Shown here one piece after another: positions 36,085-44,674 of a DNA stretch of 64,000 nt. The stretch spans positions 40,160-104,159 of the forward strand of contig JAFAEL010000092.1 of NCBI GenBank assembly GCA_023423995.1, read 5' to 3'. The position numbers and the translations under genes are program-made. Each line of letters begins with the position of its first letter. Position 1 is the stretch's first letter. This DNA is from Pseudomonadota bacterium (GTDB taxonomy: Bacteria; Pseudomonadota; Alphaproteobacteria; Rhizobiales; Beijerinckiaceae). Under the pieces are notes generated by a model, which worked only from the letters and a program-made list of their open reading frames with translations, made no database searches and was not told the DNA's origin.

Positions 36085-37239
36085 TTAAGGCTGGATGAAC
36101 TGCTTGGAGAGCTTGAGCGCCTGCCCCTGGTAATTGGACGTACCAATCGCGCCGTAGAGGGCGTCCGGCTCCTCGGCCATGCTCTCGTAGGCGAGCCGGC
36201 ACACGACCTGACCATCCTCGACTGCGAAGGGCACCTCGTGGCTGCGCACCTCCATCACGGCACGGCTGCCTGGGTGTCCTGACGGGCTGTAACCAAAGCC
36301 AGGGTCGAAGAACCCGGCATAATGAACCCGGAACTCGCCCATTGCAGGATCGATCGGAACCATCTCGGCCGCGAGGTGCGGCGGGATGTGGAGCTTCTCC
36401 TTGGACACGAGGATGTAGAACTCGTTGGGATCGAGGATCAGGCGGCCATCGGGACGGGCGGCGATCGGCTCCCAGAAATCCGCCGCGTGATAGCCGCCGA
36501 TGCGCTCGACATCGATGACGTCGGTGTGGCGCTGTGCCCGATACCCGACCAGCCTCTCCTCCCCGAGCCCGCCGAGCTCGATCCGGAGCACGAGGCCGTT
36601 GCGGACCGCAAGCTCGCCGGAATCGACCAGCGGAGAGCGGGCATGGAGGTCGCGTAGGGCGTGGTCGCCCAGCAGCCCGGCCTCTTCCTTCGCGGAGCCG
36701 TGCTGTCGAAACCGGATCTGATTGAGCCGCGTTCCCTGGCGGACCTTGATGCTGAAGGTGCGGGGGGAGACCTCGGCGTAGAGCGGTCCGGAATAGCCCG
36801 CCTCGACCGCGTCGAACACCTCACTACGGTCAGTGATGAGGCGCGTGAACACGTCCAGCCGCCCGGTCGAGCTCTTCGGGTTGGCGGCCGCCGAGATCGT
36901 GCGCGGCAGGCTCAGCCGCTCGGACAGCTCCACGACATAGACGCACCCGCGCTCGAAGATTGCGCCCTGGCTCAGGTCGATGCGCTCCCACCTGAGGATC
37001 TCGAGCTTGTCCTCGACGCTACTGCCCGGCCCAGGCAGGAAGCTCGCCCGGACGCGGTACGCATTGGCCCCGAGCCGCAGGTCGAGACTTGCCGGCTGGA
37101 ACTGCCCATCCTCCAGGGGATCCCCGGCCCGCACATACCCCCGCTCGACCAGCGTCCGGATGGCCTGGCGGGGCAGCAGCCCGGGACGGCCCGACAGGAC
37201 GGGATCAGGGGTGCCGGCGGGATCGGGCGCTTGCGTCAT
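36085..37239 (-). CDS. dcd: dCTP deaminase, double-length alphaproteobacterial type
   Basis: Deaminates dCTP to dUTP in the dTTP pathway. The product is 384 residues, about twice the classic 190-residue enzyme, consistent with the tandem-domain form annotated in many alphaproteobacteria. The first half shows GQFQPASLDLRLG and the catalytic-type NPKSSTGRLDVFTR. The second half contains the repeated fold with LDPNEFYILVSKE. The ATG at 37239 is used; upstream in-frame codons lack similarity. Downstream lies an ABC transporter gene. Confidence 0.87.
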   Translation of the reverse strand: MTQAPDPAGTPDPVLSGRPGLLPRQAIRTLVERGYVRAGDPLEDGQFQPASLDLRLGANAYRVRASFLPGPGSSVEDKLEILRWERIDLSQGAIFERGCVYVVELSERLSLPRTISAAANPKSSTGRLDVFTRLITDRSEVFDAVEAGYSGPLYAEVSPRTFSIKVRQGTRLNQIRFRQHGSAKEEAGLLGDHALRDLHARSPLVDSGELAVRNGLVLRIELGGLGEERLVGYRAQRHTDVIDVERIGGYHAADFWEPIAARPDGRLILDPNEFYILVSKEKLHIPPHLAAEMVPIDPAMGEFRVHYAGFFDPGFGYSPSGHPGSRAVMEVRSHEVPFAVEDGQVVCRLAYESMAEEPDALYGAIGTSNYQGQALKLSKQFIQP

Positions 37240-37334
37240 GGCGCGGGACGCTACTGGAGCCCGGCTGTTTTCTCCAGGGTGGATTCCAGGCATGTTCCGG
37301 CCGGGCAGGCTCGCTGCGCCCAAAGGGAGAGAAG

Positions 37335-37661
37335 ATGATCTACCAGTTGAGGGTTTACCGCTGCGTTCCGGGCCGCCTTCCGGCGCTGCTGAAGCGGTTC
37401 GAGACCGTGACGCTCGCCATGTGGGAAAAGCACGGGATCCGGCAGGCAGGCTTCTGGACGACGGTCATCGGCGAGTCCAACCAGGACCTGACCTACATGC
37501 TGGCCTGGGACAGCATGGCGGACCGGGAACAGCGCTGGAACGCCTTCCAGAGCGACCCCGACTGGATCGCGGCCCGGGCGGAGTCCGAACGCGATGGCGC
37601 GATCGTCGCCAACATCACCAGCAGCTTCCTCCAGCCGACCGGCTTCTCCTCGGTGAAGTAG
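37335..37661 (+). CDS. NIPSNAP-family protein
   Basis: Small dimeric alpha/beta-barrel-type protein of 108 residues, beginning with the family signature MIYQLRVYRCVPGRLPALL and containing LTYMLAWDSMADREQRW. Function in bacteria is poorly known. A GGGAGAG ribosome-binding sequence precedes the ATG. Its stop lies inside a hairpin that also contains the stop of the convergent hlyD-like gene. Confidence 0.87.
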   Translation: MIYQLRVYRCVPGRLPALLKRFETVTLAMWEKHGIRQAGFWTTVIGESNQDLTYMLAWDSMADREQRWNAFQSDPDWIAARAESERDGAIVANITSSFLQPTGFSSVK

Positions 37662-37675
37662 GCGCAGCCTACTTC
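37655..37675. terminator. Bidirectional hairpin covering two convergent stop codons
   Basis: A perfect 9-bp inverted repeat (GAAGTAGGC / GCCTACTTC) with a 3-nt loop contains the TAG stop of the NIPSNAP gene and the TAG stop of the opposing hlyD-like gene. It could terminate or protect both transcripts. Confidence 0.55.
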
Positions 37676-38979
37676 TCCCGGAAGGCCCGCATCAGCTGGT
37701 CGTGGAGAGGCCGCACCAGGTACGACATCACCGTCCTCGGGGTCGTCTGGACGAAGGACTCGACCGGCATGCCGGGCACGAGTCTCAGCCCCTGGAGGCG
37801 CTTCATCTCGGCAGGCGGGATCTTGATGTGGATCGTGTAGAAGGTCGCGGCCGTCTTCTGGTCCTGGCTGACATCCGCCGAGACGTGGCTCACCTCGCCG
37901 TTCAGCTCCGGCGTGGTGCGCTGGTTGAACGAAGAGAAGCGCAGCACGGCGCGCTGGCCGACATGAAGCTGGTCGATCTGCTGCGGCTCGACCTTCGCTT
38001 CGACGCGTAGCGCGTCGGCCTCGGGCACGATGAGCATGATGGGCTCGCCCTGAGCCGTGATGACGCCGCCAATCGTGTGGACGCTCATCTGATGCACGAC
38101 CCCGTCCTGGGGAGACCGGATGTCGACACGCTTGAGCTGGTCCTCGGCGGCGACCTTGCGCTCGACGAACTCGGAGACGCGGCCGCGGATCTCCGCGAGT
38201 TCCTTGCCAACCTCGGAGCGCATCTCCTGGTCGATCTGGAGGATCTGCAGTTCGGTCTCGACGATCTTGCCCTTCGCCTCGGCGGTCGCGGCTATGAGCT
38301 GGCCGCGCTCGCCCTCCAGCCGCGCCGCATCGCGCTGCAGGCTCGTCACGCGGTTGATCTGCACCAGCCCCTTCTTCCAGAGCTCGCGCACGCCGTCGAG
38401 CTCCGGCTGGATCAGGTCGATCTCGGTCTGCTTGGCGCGGGTCTGCTGGACGAGGCCGTCGATCTGCTGGCCGAGCTGGGCGATGCGCTCGCGCAGCTGG
38501 GCGCGCTGGCCCTCGCGCGAGTTCCGCCGGATCTCGAACAGCTTGGTCTCACCCGCGATGAGGCGGGCGACCTCGGGCGAGGTCTTGGCGCGCTCCAGGA
38601 GATCCGCGGGGAACGTGATCTTGTCCTCGCCGTCGCGCTCGGCCTCGTCGCGGGCCTGGCGGGCAGCCAGTTCGTCGAGGTTCTTCGTCACGATGGCGAG
38701 GTTCGCCCGCGTCACGGTCTCGTCGAGGCGCAGCAGGATGTCGCCTTCCTTGACCCTGTCGCCGTCCCGCACCCTGAGCTCGCCGACGACACCGCCTGTC
38801 GGGTGCTGGACCTTCTTCACGCTGGAATCGACGACCAGCATGCCCTGCGCGATGACGGCTCCCGAGAGCTCGGTCGTCGCAGCCCAGCCGCCGACCCCGA
38901 CGACCAGAAACGTCACCGCCGCGACGCCCCCGATCAGGTGGTGCCGGATCGAGCGGCGCGTGCCCATCAGCCGACTCAT
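37669..38979 (-). CDS. Type I secretion periplasmic adaptor (HlyD family)
   Basis: Membrane-fusion protein linking an inner-membrane ABC exporter to a TolC-like channel. The 436-residue protein has one N-terminal membrane helix (about 15-35), a lipoyl-like half (GVVGELRVRDGDRVKEGDIL), a long coiled-coil hairpin (about 100-280, rich in E, R and Q), the second lipoyl half (VDIRSPQDGVVHQMSV) and a beta-barrel end. It overlaps the upstream ABC exporter gene by 4 nt. No outer-membrane partner or substrate gene is next to it. Confidence 0.91.
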   Translation of the reverse strand: MSRLMGTRRSIRHHLIGGVAAVTFLVVGVGGWAATTELSGAVIAQGMLVVDSSVKKVQHPTGGVVGELRVRDGDRVKEGDILLRLDETVTRANLAIVTKNLDELAARQARDEAERDGEDKITFPADLLERAKTSPEVARLIAGETKLFEIRRNSREGQRAQLRERIAQLGQQIDGLVQQTRAKQTEIDLIQPELDGVRELWKKGLVQINRVTSLQRDAARLEGERGQLIAATAEAKGKIVETELQILQIDQEMRSEVGKELAEIRGRVSEFVERKVAAEDQLKRVDIRSPQDGVVHQMSVHTIGGVITAQGEPIMLIVPEADALRVEAKVEPQQIDQLHVGQRAVLRFSSFNQRTTPELNGEVSHVSADVSQDQKTAATFYTIHIKIPPAEMKRLQGLRLVPGMPVESFVQTTPRTVMSYLVRPLHDQLMRAFREK

Positions 38980-40760
38980 GCGCGCACCTGGCCTTCCTTC
39001 ACGACGCGGAGCGGCGTGGGGCCGCCCGCTTCCGAGCCGGCTGCGGCGGCCGGCTTCGGCTGACGGAGGACCCGCGCAAGCACCTCCTCCTTGGGGCCGA
39101 ACCCTTGGACGCGGCCCTCGGCCAGCATCAGCACATGATCGACCCCGGCGAGCGCGCTCGGACGATGGGCCACGACGATGACGATGCCGCCGCGGGCCCG
39201 GATACCCAGGATGGCCTCCGTGAGGGCCTGCTCGCCCTCACCGTCGAGGTTCGAATTCGGCTCGTCCAGCACGACCAGGAACGGATCGCGATAGAGCGCG
39301 CGAGCCAGCGCGACGCGCTGCCGCTGGCCGGCCGAGAGCATGGCCCCGCCTTCGCCGATCTGGGTCTCGTAGCCCTCGGGAAGGCGGAGGATCAGGTCAT
39401 GGACGCCGGCCGCCTTGGCGGCCTTGATGATGTCGGCGGAATCGGCGCCAGGTTCGAACCGGGCGATGTTCTCCGCAACCGTGCCGGCAAACAGCTCAAC
39501 ATCCTGCGGCAGGTAGCTGATGTGCCGGCCGAGATCGTCCGACGGCCATTGATCGAGCGCGGCGCCGTCGACGCGGACCTTCCCGCGCATGGGCGCCCAC
39601 ACGCCCACGATGGTGCGGACGAGGGACGACTTGCCCGACGCGCTCGGCCCGATGACTCCCAGCCCCTGCCCGGCCCGGAGCGTGAAGCTCGCATCCACGA
39701 CCGCAAGCCGCTGCGTACCCGGCGCCGCGGACGATATCCCCTCGACAGACAGGGTGGCGCGCGGGGCCGGAAGGGCCATCCGGTCGTCCTCGGCCGGCAA
39801 GGCCTTCATCAGTTCGCTGAGGCGACGCCAGCTCTGCCGCGCGGCCACGAAGCCCTTCCAGTTGGCGATCGCGAGTTCGACGGGAGCGAGCGCGCGGGCT
39901 GTCAGGATCGAGCTCGCGATGATGACGCCCGCGGTCACCTCCTGCCGGATGACGAGATATGCGCCCAGGCCGAGGACCGCCGATTGCAGGGCCATGCGGA
40001 TGACCTTGGAAACCGCCCCGAACCCGCCGGCGACGTCGGAGGTGCGCTGCTGGCTTTCCATGTAGCGGTCGTTGGTTTCTCCCCACACCGCACCCAGGCG
40101 GCTCCGCATTCCGAGGGCCTGGAGGACCTCGGCATTGCGCCTTGCCGCCTCGGCCAGCGCGTTCCGCTTCTGGCCGAGCGTCACGGTCTCGCGCGCGGGG
40201 CCACGGGTCTTCAGTTCGGTCAGCAGCGTCAGGCAGATCAGGAGCAGCGCGCCGATCAGAGCCGCGATGCCGATCCATGGATGGAAGAGGAAGCAGATCG
40301 CCAGGTAGAGCGGGATCCAGGGCAGGTCGAAGAAGGCGGCCGGCCCCATGCCGGAGAGAAAGCCGCGCACTTGGTCGAGATCACGGAGCGGCTGCAGCCC
40401 ATCGCCGGACGGGCGCGTCCGCAGCGGCAGCCGGGATATCGCCTCGTGCACCCGGCTGGCGAGCGTTCCATCGAGCGCCGAACCGATCCGCACGAGGATC
40501 CGGGCACGCACCACGTCGAGAATGCCCTGGAACGCATAGAGGCCGAAGGCGAGCATCGACAGCGCGATCAGCGTCGGGACGCTACGGCTCGGGATGACCC
40601 GGTCGTAGACCTCGAGCATGTAGAACGAGCCGGTCAGGTACAGAATGTTGATCGTCGCAGTGACGAGGGCTATCCCGAGAAAGGCGGTTCGGGCGAAGCC
40701 GAGGCTGACGCGCTTGTTGCCATTCTCGGCGCTCTGAGCAGCGCTCGCGGCCGAGGCCAT
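38976..40760 (-). CDS. Type I secretion system permease/ATPase (PrtD family)
   Basis: Inner-membrane ABC exporter of about 594 residues. A six-helix transmembrane domain (about 25-330; NILYLTGSFYMLEVYDRVIPS is characteristic of PrtD-type exporters) precedes the ATPase. The ATPase has Walker A GPSASGKSS (about 373), signature LSAGQRQRVALARALY (about 471) and Walker B VVLDEPNSNLD (about 494). The ATG at 40760 matches the family N-terminus. There is no peptidase C39 domain, so substrates would carry a C-terminal signal. Operon with the hlyD-like gene. Confidence 0.91.
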   Translation of the reverse strand: MASAASAAQSAENGNKRVSLGFARTAFLGIALVTATINILYLTGSFYMLEVYDRVIPSRSVPTLIALSMLAFGLYAFQGILDVVRARILVRIGSALDGTLASRVHEAISRLPLRTRPSGDGLQPLRDLDQVRGFLSGMGPAAFFDLPWIPLYLAICFLFHPWIGIAALIGALLLICLTLLTELKTRGPARETVTLGQKRNALAEAARRNAEVLQALGMRSRLGAVWGETNDRYMESQQRTSDVAGGFGAVSKVIRMALQSAVLGLGAYLVIRQEVTAGVIIASSILTARALAPVELAIANWKGFVAARQSWRRLSELMKALPAEDDRMALPAPRATLSVEGISSAAPGTQRLAVVDASFTLRAGQGLGVIGPSASGKSSLVRTIVGVWAPMRGKVRVDGAALDQWPSDDLGRHISYLPQDVELFAGTVAENIARFEPGADSADIIKAAKAAGVHDLILRLPEGYETQIGEGGAMLSAGQRQRVALARALYRDPFLVVLDEPNSNLDGEGEQALTEAILGIRARGGIVIVVAHRPSALAGVDHVLMLAEGRVQGFGPKEEVLARVLRQPKPAAAAGSEAGGPTPLRVVKEGQVRA

Positions 40761-41187
40761 TCGTGCATCTCCGGTGCTCGGTCGGACGAAAGCCGTCAGC
40801 TCCACTCGGCGGAGGACGACGCCCCGCGCCGACAAGGATGAACCACAGAAGAGACAAGCCGCAACCAGTTTCGGCAGCGCGCTCTTCCATTTACCCCATT
40901 GTTGCGGCCGAATGTTTCGCCCAGGTTGCTTCGGAGCGTCAACCGACATCCACCGAAGACGGAACGAAGTAGTGCGGGCGGGGCCGTTGGGCCGCGTGCA
41001 TAAGGAACCCTGTCCGGCCCAACAACCCTAAAGTTGAATATCGCGGGCGCAATTCGCCGCAGGGTTGAGCATCAGTCGGAACCGCCCGGGCGGCAGGAAC
41101 GGGCGTACCGAGGTGCAGAAACGAAACAGCGCCGCTGGCGGGCGGCGCTGGATATTCTGGGGCGGGATATTCCCGGCGGTTGAGATT
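40761..41187. other. Intergenic region between infC and the type I secretion pair
   Basis: These 427 bases lie after the infC stop and before the exporter start, both on the minus strand. They contain the infC hairpin terminator (41118-41150) and must contain the promoter of the secretion operon. A minus-strand TTGTTG / 17 nt / TATGCA pair near 41001-41035 is a weak sigma-70-like candidate. No gene was recognised. Confidence 0.4.
41118..41150 (-). terminator. Intrinsic terminator of infC
   Basis: A perfect 9-bp inverted repeat (CAGCGCCGC / GCGGCGCTG) with a 6-nt loop lies 38 nt after the infC stop. On the minus strand it is followed by a T-rich run (GTTTCGTTTC), as expected for a Rho-independent terminator. 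It shows that infC is not cotranscribed with downstream rpmI-rplT genes here. Confidence 0.7.
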
Positions 41188-41730
41188 CTACCGAGGCGCG
41201 AGGATCATCACCATCTGGCGGCCTTCGAGCTGCGGCTCGCTCTCGACCTTGGCGAGTTCGGCAGTCTCCGCCTTCACCCGCTCGAGCAACTTCAGGCCGA
41301 GATCCTGGTGCGCCATCTCGCGACCGCGGAACCGCAAGGTGACCTTCACCTTGTCGCCCTCTTCGAAGAAGCGCTGCACGGCCTTCATCTTCACGTCGTA
41401 GTCGTGCTTGTCGATGCCCGGCCGGAGCTTGATCTCCTTGACCTCGACGGTCTTCTGACGCTTTCGCGCCTCGGCCTGCTTCTTCTGCTCGAGGAACCGG
41501 AAGCGCCCGTAATCGAGGAGCTTGCAGACGGGAGGGACCGAGTTGGGGGCGATCTCGACGAGATCCAGCCCCGCTTCCTCGGCGAGCCTAAGCGCATCGA
41601 GGAACGGTACGGCCCCGCGATTCTGCCCGTCCTGATCGATCAGTTGCACTTCGCGCACGCCACGAATGTCCCGATTGGCGCGAGGCCCCTCCTTCTGCGG
41701 GACTGGCATGGCTCTCATAGGTCTGCGAAT
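41188..41730 (-). CDS. infC: Translation initiation factor IF-3, predicted AUU start
   Basis: IF-3 binds the 30S subunit and checks start-codon pairing. The protein is 180 residues from the ATT at 41730 (176 from the first ATG at 41718). It has an N-terminal domain ([20 protein letters not shown]) and the C-terminal domain ([30 protein letters not shown]). I chose ATT because an AGGAG sequence (41739-41743) sits 8 nt before it but 20 nt before the ATG. It also restores the rhizobial-type N-terminus xRRPMRA, and no ATG, GTG or TTG lies between it and the upstream in-frame stop. AUU is the start used by E. coli infC for autoregulation. Confidence 0.92.
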   Translation of the reverse strand: MRRPMRAMPVPQKEGPRANRDIRGVREVQLIDQDGQNRGAVPFLDALRLAEEAGLDLVEIAPNSVPPVCKLLDYGRFRFLEQKKQAEARKRQKTVEVKEIKLRPGIDKHDYDVKMKAVQRFFEEGDKVKVTLRFRGREMAHQDLGLKLLERVKAETAELAKVESEPQLEGRQMVMILAPR

Positions 41731-41931
41731 GGGGCCAACTCCTCTTCGATTTCAGTTCGGCAGCCGACCGCGTTCGGCATGAGCTTACGGGCTGCCATAA
41801 TCGACATGTGGCGACTCGCCGCCACGAGTCAATCCGCACCGCAGGTCAAGCGGTGTTTGAGTTGCCTTGCGGATCGGAGCTGCGCCGCCTGAAAGCGGCC
41901 CCACGCCCACCTTCAAGGTAGCCCGAATGGG

Positions 41932-42993
41932 TCACGTCGAGACGCCGAAACGCTGCGCCGTCCGGACGATGCCGTCCCAGGTGCCGGGCGGAAGCGGGAT
42001 GCCGGCTTCCGTCCGCTCCGTCCTCGTCGATCGCTCGGGATCTCCGGGGATGAGCACCTGCTCGGATGGCGGCGCCGGCCGCGCACTCCGAACCCACGCC
42101 ACAAACGACCGCGCCTCCTGAGATATGGCCTCCGCTGAGCCGAAGGCCGCAGGCTGCATGTAGATCGACACCATGCCGTTGGCGAAACGGTGCTTCTCGG
42201 GCCCCGAAGTGCCCGAGCTGAGGAGAACCCCGCTCAGCAACTCGCACATGAGCGCGAGGCCGGAGCCCTTGTGCTCGCCCATCGCCCGGATCGCCCCCGC
42301 ACCTCGGCGAGCGTCCCGCTCCGTCGTCCCCTCGAGCGAGCCGTAGAGCGTTGCCGGATCAGTGCTGAGCCGGCCGTCCGGATCGATGAGGCTGCCGGAC
42401 GGCAGCGGCTTGCCTCCGTTCGACGCGACGAGAACCTTGCCTTCCGCGACGGCGGAGGTCGCGAAATCGAGAACGACTGGAGGCTCCCCCTGGAGGGGGA
42501 AGCCGAAAGCGATCGGCGCGGTCGAGAAGCGGCGGTCGACGCCTCCGAACGGAGCGACCAGCACGCTGCCGGCGACGTTCACGAAGTGAACCGAGACAAG
42601 GCCGCTCTCGAGCGCCAGCTCGGCCCATTGCCCGATCCGGCCGAGATGGCCCGCGTGTCGGAGGGCAACGATGGACGTGCCCTGCTCGAGCGCACGGGAC
42701 ACACCCAGCTCCACCGCCTGGCGGCCGACCGTTGCCCCGAACCCGTAGTTTCCGTCGACGACGCAAAGTCCGCCGGACTCTCGCACGATCTCGACGCTGC
42801 GGTCAGCCTCGACCTCGCCAGCCTGGAGCCAATCCACGTATCGAGGCACTCGGGCGACCCCATGGCTGTCATGGCCAGTGAGGTTCGCATCCACCAGGCC
42901 GGCAGCCACCCGGCGCGCCTCGGCGGGCGAGCAGCCGGCGGCCGCGAATATGTCGGAAACGAGCGCGAGCAGACGGTCGACGGGGATCAGCAA
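41932..42993 (-). CDS. Ldh-family (malate/L-lactate dehydrogenase-like) oxidoreductase
   Basis: NAD(P)-dependent 2-ketoacid reductase of the YlbC/YbiC/ComC family, not the classic Rossmann lactate dehydrogenase. The 353-residue protein has the conserved GHDSHGVARVPRYV segment with its catalytic-type His (about 44), FGGVDRRFSTAPIAFG, and the EHKGSGLALMCELLSG motif. The substrate could be malate, lactate, sulfolactate or ureidoglycolate; the sequence does not decide. Monocistronic between infC and a PHA-system gene on the same strand. Confidence 0.88.
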   Translation of the reverse strand: MLIPVDRLLALVSDIFAAAGCSPAEARRVAAGLVDANLTGHDSHGVARVPRYVDWLQAGEVEADRSVEIVRESGGLCVVDGNYGFGATVGRQAVELGVSRALEQGTSIVALRHAGHLGRIGQWAELALESGLVSVHFVNVAGSVLVAPFGGVDRRFSTAPIAFGFPLQGEPPVVLDFATSAVAEGKVLVASNGGKPLPSGSLIDPDGRLSTDPATLYGSLEGTTERDARRGAGAIRAMGEHKGSGLALMCELLSGVLLSSGTSGPEKHRFANGMVSIYMQPAAFGSAEAISQEARSFVAWVRSARPAPPSEQVLIPGDPERSTRTERTEAGIPLPPGTWDGIVRTAQRFGVST

Positions 42994-43033
42994 GACGGGT
43001 CACTCCTCCCAGCCCGGCCTGGACGAGCGGGCG

Positions 43034-43345
43034 CTACTTCTTATCCAGGAGGAGTTTCCCCTCCTTGCTGAGGAATCCTTTGGCCTTCTCGGCCAGCATT
43101 GCAAGCATCCAGGGCAGGTGCACCTCCAACCGGACGTGGTCCTGCTCGACGTCCAGGCCCGCGGAGATCGGCTGCCCCAAGGCCTTGATGGCAACATCGA
43201 GATGGTCACCTGCCCAACGCTCCTCCACCGAGGTGAAGTGCGCCCCGAACTTGTGCTTCAGCTGCCCGAGCCCGGTCTCGAGACGTTTTCGGGCCTCCTC
43301 ACGCCCGAGCTGGTGGGGAATCTCGATGATCAGCGGCTTCGACAT
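43034..43345 (-). CDS. Polyhydroxyalkanoic acid system (PHA granule-region) family protein
   Basis: A 103-residue protein of the PHA_gran_rgn family, found with polyhydroxyalkanoate genes. Conserved features are MSKPLIIEIPHQLGREEARKRL at the start, an internal ISAGLDVEQDHVRLEV strand segment and the KGFLSKEGKLLLDKK end. No phaC, phaR or phasin gene is in the window, so a PHA role is by family only. Starts close to, and divergent from, a cysteine synthase gene. Confidence 0.82.
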   Translation of the reverse strand: MSKPLIIEIPHQLGREEARKRLETGLGQLKHKFGAHFTSVEERWAGDHLDVAIKALGQPISAGLDVEQDHVRLEVHLPWMLAMLAEKAKGFLSKEGKLLLDKK

Positions 43346-43460
43346 GCAATTCTCCTTGTTCAGTTCGACAATCTAGGGACGCTCCTTCGGATCCGCCCGG
43401 CTTGTGTCCGACCCCAACTTGGTGGACATCGCCCCGCGTGAGCTGACGTGGGAGTACAGG

Positions 43461-44465
43461 ATGGACATCCGGGACGACGTCCTCGGCGCAATCGGGCGGA
43501 CGCCGCTCATCCGGCTTCGAAGGGCCTCGGAACTGACCGGCGCCAACATCCTCGGCAAGGCCGAATTCATGAATCCCGGCGGGTCCGTGAAGGATCGGGC
43601 GGCGCTCGGGATCATCCAGGACGCGATGCGCCGGGGCGAACTGAGGCCGGGGGGCACCATCGTCGAGGGAACGGCCGGGAATACCGGCATCGGCCTCGCC
43701 GTAGTCGGCAATGCACTCGGCTTCCGGACCGTGATCGTGATTCCGGAGACCCAAAGCCAGGAAAAGAAGGACGCGCTGCGGCTGGTCGGGGCCGAACTCG
43801 TCGAGGTTCCCGCGGTGCCATATGCCAATCCCGGCAATTACGTCCGCCACTCCGGGCGGCTGGCGGAAGAACTGGCGAGAACGGAGCCTAACGGCGCGAT
43901 CTGGGCCAACCAGTTCGACAACACGGCAAACCGGGCCGCCCATGTCGAGACGACGGCGCCCGAGATCTGGGAACAGACCGGAGGCAGGATCGACGGCTTC
44001 ATCTGCGCGGTGGGAACAGGCGGCACTCTTGCCGGTGTCGCCGACGGGCTGCGCGCTCGGAAGCCGGACGTTGCCATCGGGCTTGCCGACCCGATGGGGG
44101 CCGCCCTCTACAGCTATTATACGCGCGGCGAGCTCCGATCCGAGGGATCCTCCGTGACCGAAGGGATCGGCCAGGGCCGGATAACCGGGAACCTCGAAGG
44201 GCTGCGCGTCGACCGGGCGTACCAGATCCCCGACGAGGAAGCCCTCCCATTGCTCTTCGACCTCGTGCGACACGAGGGCCTCTGCCTCGGGGGCTCGTCA
44301 GCCATCAACGTGGCCGGCGCGATCCGGCTGGCGCGTGAACTCGGTCCCGGTTCGACGGTGGTTACCGTGCTCTGCGATTCGGGGACGCGCTACGCATCCA
44401 AACTGTTCAATCCGAGTTTTCTCGCTGCGAAGGGCCTGCCACGGCCGGACTGGATGGAGCGGTGA
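43461..44465 (+). CDS. cysK: Cysteine synthase A (O-acetylserine sulfhydrylase)
   Basis: PLP fold-type II enzyme making cysteine from O-acetylserine and sulfide. About 334 residues. The PLP lysine lies in NPGGSVKDRAAL (about 42), the substrate/phosphate-binding motif is EGTAGNTGIGLA, and the glycine loop is VGTGGTLAGVADGL. The ATG at 43461 follows GGAG by 7 nt and gives the family N-terminus DVLGAIGRTPLIRL, preferred over a GTG 19 codons upstream. A cystathionine beta-synthase-like activity cannot be excluded, but there are no CBS domains. Confidence 0.9.
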   Translation: MDIRDDVLGAIGRTPLIRLRRASELTGANILGKAEFMNPGGSVKDRAALGIIQDAMRRGELRPGGTIVEGTAGNTGIGLAVVGNALGFRTVIVIPETQSQEKKDALRLVGAELVEVPAVPYANPGNYVRHSGRLAEELARTEPNGAIWANQFDNTANRAAHVETTAPEIWEQTGGRIDGFICAVGTGGTLAGVADGLRARKPDVAIGLADPMGAALYSYYTRGELRSEGSSVTEGIGQGRITGNLEGLRVDRAYQIPDEEALPLLFDLVRHEGLCLGGSSAINVAGAIRLARELGPGSTVVTVLCDSGTRYASKLFNPSFLAAKGLPRPDWMER

Positions 44466-44674
44466 TGCTCCCCTCGTGACCTCGTGCAGCCCTGCCGGGT
44501 AGAGATCAGGAACCGGCACGGGGTATGCGAGTTTCGCCTGGACCGTAGAACCTGGTCCCGGCGGCATTGTGACCCGGTAGGACTGGGCACTCTCCAGTTC
44601 CGGTGCCGGAAGGCTCTGTCGAGGGACGAAATCGGCCGGCACCCTTCGGCCACTCGGGGTTCGGGTCGGATTGC

